A DNA stretch of 64,000 nt, taken from positions 21,992,159-22,056,158 of the forward strand of contig NC_066848.1 of assembly GCF_001640805.2 (NCBI RefSeq), given 5' to 3'. Shown here in pieces: positions 58,936-64,000 of this stretch (positions within the stretch are counted from its first letter, which is position 1; each line of letters opens with the position of its first letter). The notes under the pieces were generated by a model. The model saw nothing but the letters and a program-made list of their open reading frames with translations, ran no database searches and was not told the origin of the DNA. Source of the stretch: Lates calcarifer. Lineage: Eukaryota > Chordata > Actinopteri > Centropomidae. A program made the position numbers and the translations under genes.

Positions 58936-59035
58936 TCCTTCCATCCATTATCTATATCACTTATCCTTTGAGGGTTGTGGGGGGCTGGACAAATCCCAGC
59001 TGACATTGGATGACAGGCAGGGTACACCCTGGACA
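58936..59035 (+). mobile_element. Fragment of a SINE-type repeat, distal part
   Basis: 'CCTTCCATCCATTATCTATA', 'CTTATCCTTTGAGGGTTGTG', 'ATCCCAGCTGACATTGGATG', 'CAGGCAGGGTACACCCTGGA' follow the order of the distal part of a repeat commonly joined to the tRNA-like family in fish. The head is not present here. Confidence 0.65.
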
Positions 59036-61806
59036 AAAGCAGAGATTTGAGAAACGTTCTTTCAGCCATTACAACAGTAAAATGCTGTTGAAGCGCTTGT
59101 TTTAACAATCTACTAATATCAGATATGATAATTTATCACTCCAAATGATTTTCGTCCTAAATGTGCAGAAAGACAAGAACCCTCTTTTCACTGTTGCAAA
59201 ACCAACTAATAAAAGCAGTATTTAATTGTATTACATTTAAAAGTGCAGAAAGATGAGATTTTTGGGAAATGAAATTCACTAATTTTATTTTTCTTTCCTG
59301 AAATGAAATTAGAACAGGTCATTATATAATCCCCCACTGGCTGTTTAAGGAGTTTCAAGGACTTATACAGCACATAAAGAACCATCTCCTCACCTTTCAC
59401 ATCCAGCCATACAAGAAGTGAAAAACATTGAAAGTGTTACAGGTTTTCTAATCACTGTGTCAATTTGTCACAGTGTGCAGCTGGGCAGGAGGGAGGAGAG
59501 GGAAGGTTGCGTGGCCCCTCTCATGTTTAATGAACACATCAGACTATTGTCATCAGTCATCAGTAATGAATAAATCCCTTTAGTCATGGTCCACAGTGAG
59601 TAAAGACAGCAGTTTGGTGGAGCCAGGCTGATCACATGACCCAGACAGAGATCGCATTAACTCTAACAGCTTATTTTCTATTCTTCAGTGGATCTTTCAG
59701 CATCTTTCAAATGATTCAGTATTAGCTGTGAAAAAAGTCAAGAACCCTCTGAAAAGTGGTGTAATTTGTGTGTTATTTTCTGCTTTTTTGACTCCCCCAC
59801 TGGTCGGGAAGTCAGACATTTTTAATATAACATTAGATGTAGAGTACGAAGCCAGGTGTACAGTCAAGGTTGGTAGAAACCATCTATACTGTTTCTTATT
59901 TATCTTCATCTGTATTCCTTACATATATCAGTTTAGCCTCACAAAACACACAAAATAACACAATATTTAAACCTAAATCAATAAATAAATCAATAAAGCA
60001 TGATATGTGTATGAATCCCACCTCTGAATAAAGAACAAGGTTGGTCTAAACTGAGCTAAATGAAAACTGTGTGACTGTGTAAATAGTGCAGTGGAAAATT
60101 TACAGTGGAAATAGAATAGGAGATCTCAACAAATCACACATGCACTGAGTCAGACATGCATATGTTTTTTTCTGTTAAAGCTGGAGGTTGTATATACAAT
60201 GAGTGGAGATTCAGCTAAAAATAAAGTTGGCCTAGAGAGTCTGAGTCTGAGAATGATAAAAAAAATTGACAACGCTGTAATCTGAAAAGCTCTCACGGTC
60301 ATTTTGCATGCACTTTAGATATGGTCCTTAACTTCAGCTCATTGGATTTATGTCTTCTGTTAAGTTTTACTCTGAACTGAGCAACTAATCTAAAAAGTGA
60401 AAACTGGGGAAACATTATTGAGGATGACCATCGCTAATGCCTGAATATTGAACTTAAAACTATCTACATGTCAGTGTTTATCTATTGTTTATTTTTTTTA
60501 TCTGTAAAATTGAAAATAATTATGTTCTGGCATCTAGCAGTTATCAGTTCCTGTTTGCTCTGAACATGCAACAATACTTTGATACACTGAGGAGACAGGT
60601 TTGAAAGACTGAATACAAACCAAGATTATAAACTATAAGGAGCACCTCTTGTTCTTGTTGTCTAAACAGATTTATGCACATTTATCCAATGTGAAGTGTA
60701 AGATCCTGTGAACTGGGAGTAACTGGAAGTTATTGATATTAGATATTATTTAGTATCTAAAATGCAGAGGGTTCATCTTCTCAATAGCATGACAATGACA
60801 AATCAATATACTCCGTAACACTTAAATTAACTCTGAAAATGTGTTTTTATTGTAAGTCTTTATACTCTTATTCAGTTTAAACACATTTGTCTGCATCTGT
60901 GTATTTGTGCATTTATGAAGGCTGATTTACATGTAAATCTCATAGCAGGTAACATGTATGTTTTATATTTTATTTCAGTTGTTGATTTTTATATTTTTAA
61001 ATTTTTATAAATTTGCAGAAATTTATAAAAACATCATTTTAATATGTCATTATGGATTATTGAGCTCAGATTGATGAGCAAAAAAAAAACTTTTTTCAAT
61101 TTAAAACACAACAAGGAGTGTGAAAATAGTGAAGGCATCTGAATACTCTCTGAAACCACTGCAGTTACAATCTACCACTGATGAAAGTAAAATAAATAGA
61201 TATAAATAAATCCTCTATAGAAGCCGTTGTGACCCTCGGCCATTTTGTCTTTATTTCCGGTCTATCTGTGTGTGCTCCTATCCTAAACTGTGTCCTCTGT
61301 CTGGTAGTGCCATTGATCATATGAAGCTCTTTGCTTTAAGTTCTCTGAGGTGCAGCTGTCCTGTTCTCTGCTCCAAGCAGCAGCAAGCCATTCATCACAA
61401 GTCAAATCCTTCTTCATGACCATGCCTATAAGTCTGCTGTGTGGATGTGGTACATGTGCGGACATAATCAGACAAGTCAGCTTTTCCAGAAAGAAGTCAC
61501 AGTGCTCGGTGTGTGTATGTCTGTTGTTATTCTCATATGTATGGGTGTCAAACATGCTAATGACCTTGCATGTACAACATTTGTCAGAATGTATCAACAA
61601 TAACACTTTTTTATTGTATTTATTGCCCCACCTTGCCCCCGATGTAGCATCGGAATATGAATGTAAGTGTATATGTATTAGAGGGCACTTTGTCTATAGA
61701 ACAGTTGCATCTGATTGGTCTCTCACAATCACAATCTCCCCTCTGTAACTGTGAATTTTCTGTTCTGTATCTGTGAGTCACAACTTTTTACACAGCAATG
61801 CCACAG
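59036..61806. other. No gene seen
   Basis: AT-rich. A slightly more complex stretch near 59440-59660 could be conserved non-coding sequence but I cannot test this. Short open frames have no motif. Confidence 0.5.
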
Positions 61807-61947
61807 TTTGAGAAGTTCCCTGGAGTCTAATTAATCCTAAACATGAATATCAATCTGCAGAGTAAAACATTGCACATTTCCTTGTCTGTGAATGACATGT
61901 AGGAACATGTACAGTATTTAGTCCTATGTAGGCCATTTAATACCGAA
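61807..61947 (+). repeat. 140-bp duplicated segment, copy 1
   Basis: 'AAGTTCCCTGGAGTCTAATT', 'AATATCAATCTGCAGAGTAA', 'ACATTGCACATTTCCTTGTC', 'TGTGAATGAC', 'GTAGGCCATTTAATA' recur in the same order at 63861-63998. Non-coding. Confidence 0.85.
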
Positions 61948-62170
61948 AACAAGACAAATTTCCTTATTAAATATACTAACAATTCTCATTTTTGTATTTT
62001 GTCACCTTCAAATGGAAACGTCACCACTTCAATACTTTACTCTATATAGATTTATTTAGGCCAGGAGAATTTTAATAAAATGATAAATATTATAAGTACA
62101 GTAATGACAATAATAATAATGATGATTATAATAATAATAATTATCATTATCATCACCATTATTGTTGTTG

Positions 62171-62174
<4 letters not shown>

Positions 62175-62216
<42 letters not shown>
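62175..62216 (+). repeat. (ATT)n microsatellite
   Basis: About 14 uninterrupted TTA units, preceded by degenerate TAATAATAAT words from 62105. Confidence 0.95.
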
Positions 62217-62764
62217 GGAAAGAAGAATATGTTTGACAATTGAATCTCTCCCCGTTTGAGTATCATTTAGAAGTTATGAGGGAGACAGTCATAAAACATG
62301 GGAAACCTAAGAGCATTCCTTCTCACAGATTTCTGCAGCTTTTTAATGTTAACAGTGTTGGTGAAGGCCTGCACAGCCATAGGGGTCCATAGTTACAGCA
62401 GAGCAGCTAGGGCACCCAGGTTCAGGCCACTTCACAAAGCAAGATGAAATTAAAACCTAGGTGGAAAGTGAATGTTTCTCCATTTGGAAGTGAGTATCAA
62501 ATGAAGACATCACATCCATCAGGGTGGACATTGAGCTCACTGATGGAGAATGAAACAGGCGAGGTTGCAGGCAGGAGGCCCACTCCAAAAAGATCCAAGG
62601 CAAGCCGTGTAATCAAATGTCACAGCATGACCAAAGCAGAAGTAAATTACAAAACAAAACCATCCCAGGACTTTGTCAGAGCTCCAAAAGTCTGTGACTG
62701 CAGATGGCCTCCCTAAACTCCTCTAATCACCCCTCCATCTTTTTTATGGCCTGCTACTAAATGT

Positions 62765-62765
<1 letters not shown>

Positions 62766-62818
<53 letters not shown>
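62766..62818 (+). repeat. (CTAT)n microsatellite
   Basis: About 13 uninterrupted CTAT units. Confidence 0.97.
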
Positions 62819-62976
62819 CATTCAAGCACCATCATTTGGATTACTGAGATAAATGCATGAATCCTCATGGATAGTTTTGATTGTTGTTACTGTTATATTG
62901 TACATTGTACAAAAGCTGTAAACACAATCCACTAATCAAGACCTTGAGATACAGTTTAAAGCTCAGGAAAAAGCCA

Positions 62977-63025
62977 GCTAGTCAAGTCAAGTCAATTTTA
63001 TTTATATAGTGACAAATTTTATACA
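62977..63025 (-). mobile_element. L2 tail end fragment
   Basis: AGTCAAGTCAAGTCAATTTTATTTATATAG (as two overlapping words AGTCAAGTCAAGTCAA and TTTTATTTATATAG) is the reverse complement of the terminal repeat tail at 53190-53212. Only about 50 bp survives, a very short 5'-truncated insertion. Confidence 0.7.
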
Positions 63026-63860
63026 GTTATATTTATATTTTAGTTATTGGACCTTGAGGTATTTCTTAAATTGCACATCTTTTGTTTACATCATAACAAT
63101 AAAACTAATGTAATGACTGACATTCTGACATGACCTGCTGTGTTGCCATTCTTGCTATTGATATGCTATAATATGTATAATCATATAAGATTGGTTTGTT
63201 TCCTATCAGATATTAATTAACAGTGATGCATCAAGCTGTTATTATATTATTATATATTTTGTTAAGTGGCTAAAAAAATGTCTATTTCCCAAACATGGAG
63301 AAACTAACACCACTTTAATTCCACATTTGAAAAAGTCAGACAGAGTCACAATTTGTCAAACTTTCCTTTTAAACCTGTCATTAAAAACTGTATCACAAAA
63401 ATGTGAAAACATGAAAAAGAATGTCCTGAGTAGAAAGACAATATGTGAAGCACTGTTTGCTTATTGCCTCCATAAGGGTTAAAGTTAATTAAAGAGGAAT
63501 ATGAAGCCGTTAAATAAGCCAAAGGTGTTTTTAGAAAACCAAAATAAGAATTGCCCTCAAATTAGTGTCCAGATGCTCAGCAGCTACAGGTTGTGCTTTG
63601 GTCTACTCAGCCTAGCTCTTGGCTGCTGAGTTCTGGCATGTTTGAAGGGGTGGGGTGAAGGTGTGCTCAGGCCAGGATGATGCCCTCCTGTCACTCTGCT
63701 TGGTGGCTCTCTCTCGACACAACACAGTGCATGTCTGATTTTCTTGCTTGATGGGAGTTTATCTTTTGTGTTTCTCAGTGTAATTGGCCTGGCTGCTCAG
63801 TATCTGTGATTGATGCTACATATGTCTTTGTGGATTTCTGTTGATGGAGTTTTAGAACAG
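63026..63860. other. No gene seen
   Basis: AT-rich sequence without coding or repeat signal. Confidence 0.5.
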
Positions 63861-63998
63861 TTTGATAAGTTCTCTGGAGTCTAATTAACTATGAATGTCA
63901 ATCTGCAGAATTACACATTGCACATTGCCTTGTCTGTGGATGACTTTTTGGCACGTAACAGGAACATATACACTATGTGTTCATAGGCCATGTAATAT
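63861..63998 (+). repeat. 140-bp duplicated segment, copy 2
   Basis: Second copy of the segment at 61807-61947, with small indels. It runs to the window end, so the repeat may extend further. Confidence 0.85.
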
Positions 63999-64000
63999 AT

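Larger units (their letters stand above)
61948..62976. other. No gene seen; two microsatellites
   Basis: Contains (ATT)n and (CTAT)n arrays. A 90-codon frame at 62444-62716 is basic and without a domain. Confidence 0.5.

Noticed and set aside
58478..58948. Minus-strand frame of 156 codons with Tyr-Ile and Thr-His repeats
   Set aside because: It crosses an (AT)n-(GT)n microsatellite and a LINE tail and has no domain.
59440..59660. Possible conserved non-coding element
   Set aside because: Only composition suggests it; without comparison to other species there is no support.

Overview
The window reads as a teleost fish nuclear genome. It has no bacterial-style operons. It has long AT-rich stretches without genes, many (CA/GT)n and (AT)n microsatellites, and a mix of elements typical of ray-finned fish: L2, L1-Tx1 and Rex/CR1-type LINEs, a restriction-like-endonuclease LINE, a DIRS/Ngaro-type element, Ty3/gypsy pieces and solo LTRs, a Maverick/Polinton, Tc1, hAT and its MITEs, and tRNA-like SINEs. 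I found no intact host protein-coding gene, tRNA or rRNA. The two stretches most likely to be exon-derived (34.4-34.7 kb and 37.8-38.2 kb, minus strand) belong to families expanded in fish genomes and are fragments here.

Layout. 0-9 kb: sparse repeats, a large imperfect inverted repeat (3.1-3.6 kb) and a minus-strand L2 derivative (3.7-5.3 kb). 9-11.3 kb: remnants of a restriction-like-endonuclease LINE, a Tc1 transposase and a hAT-like MITE. 11.3-19 kb: mostly featureless. 19-29.1 kb: a dense nest made of a decayed Maverick/Polinton (19.0-23.4 kb) whose integrase gene is split by a solo LTR, an L1-Tx1 LINE (23.5-27.2 kb) carrying another solo LTR, a minus-strand Rex/CR1-type LINE (27.2-28.5 kb) and an LTR-like unit (28.7-29.1 kb). 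29-34 kb: microsatellites, a transposase N-terminus and a hAT MITE inside an L2 tail. 34-38.6 kb: the two exon-like fragments, a degenerate tandem duplication of about 372 bp period and a 360-bp minisatellite. 40-42.9 kb: two solo LTRs, an L2 fragment and a repeat rich in nuclear-receptor-type half-sites. 45.6-53.5 kb: a perfect 18-bp-arm hairpin, a second L2 type, a chimeric L2/gypsy reading frame with gypsy integrase and 3' LTR, a SINE, a second copy of the 3.7-5.3 kb L2 derivative, and a hAT transposase piece. 53.8-57.3 kb: a DIRS/Ngaro-type retrotransposon with gag, RT and RNase H. 57.3-64 kb: AT-rich sequence with L2 tails, microsatellites and a duplicated 140-bp segment.

Nothing here works together as a pathway; the genes are selfish elements in various states of decay. 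The observations most worth following are the two L2 derivatives that share a 5' junction and several lesions (a non-autonomous lineage copied from one defective source), the Maverick integrase split by an LTR with near-matching flanks, the fused L2-endonuclease/gypsy reading frame, the unassigned Maverick-associated ORFs, and several repeat structures that no element I recognise explains. All identifications come from reading translations and motifs by eye; no database search was run.
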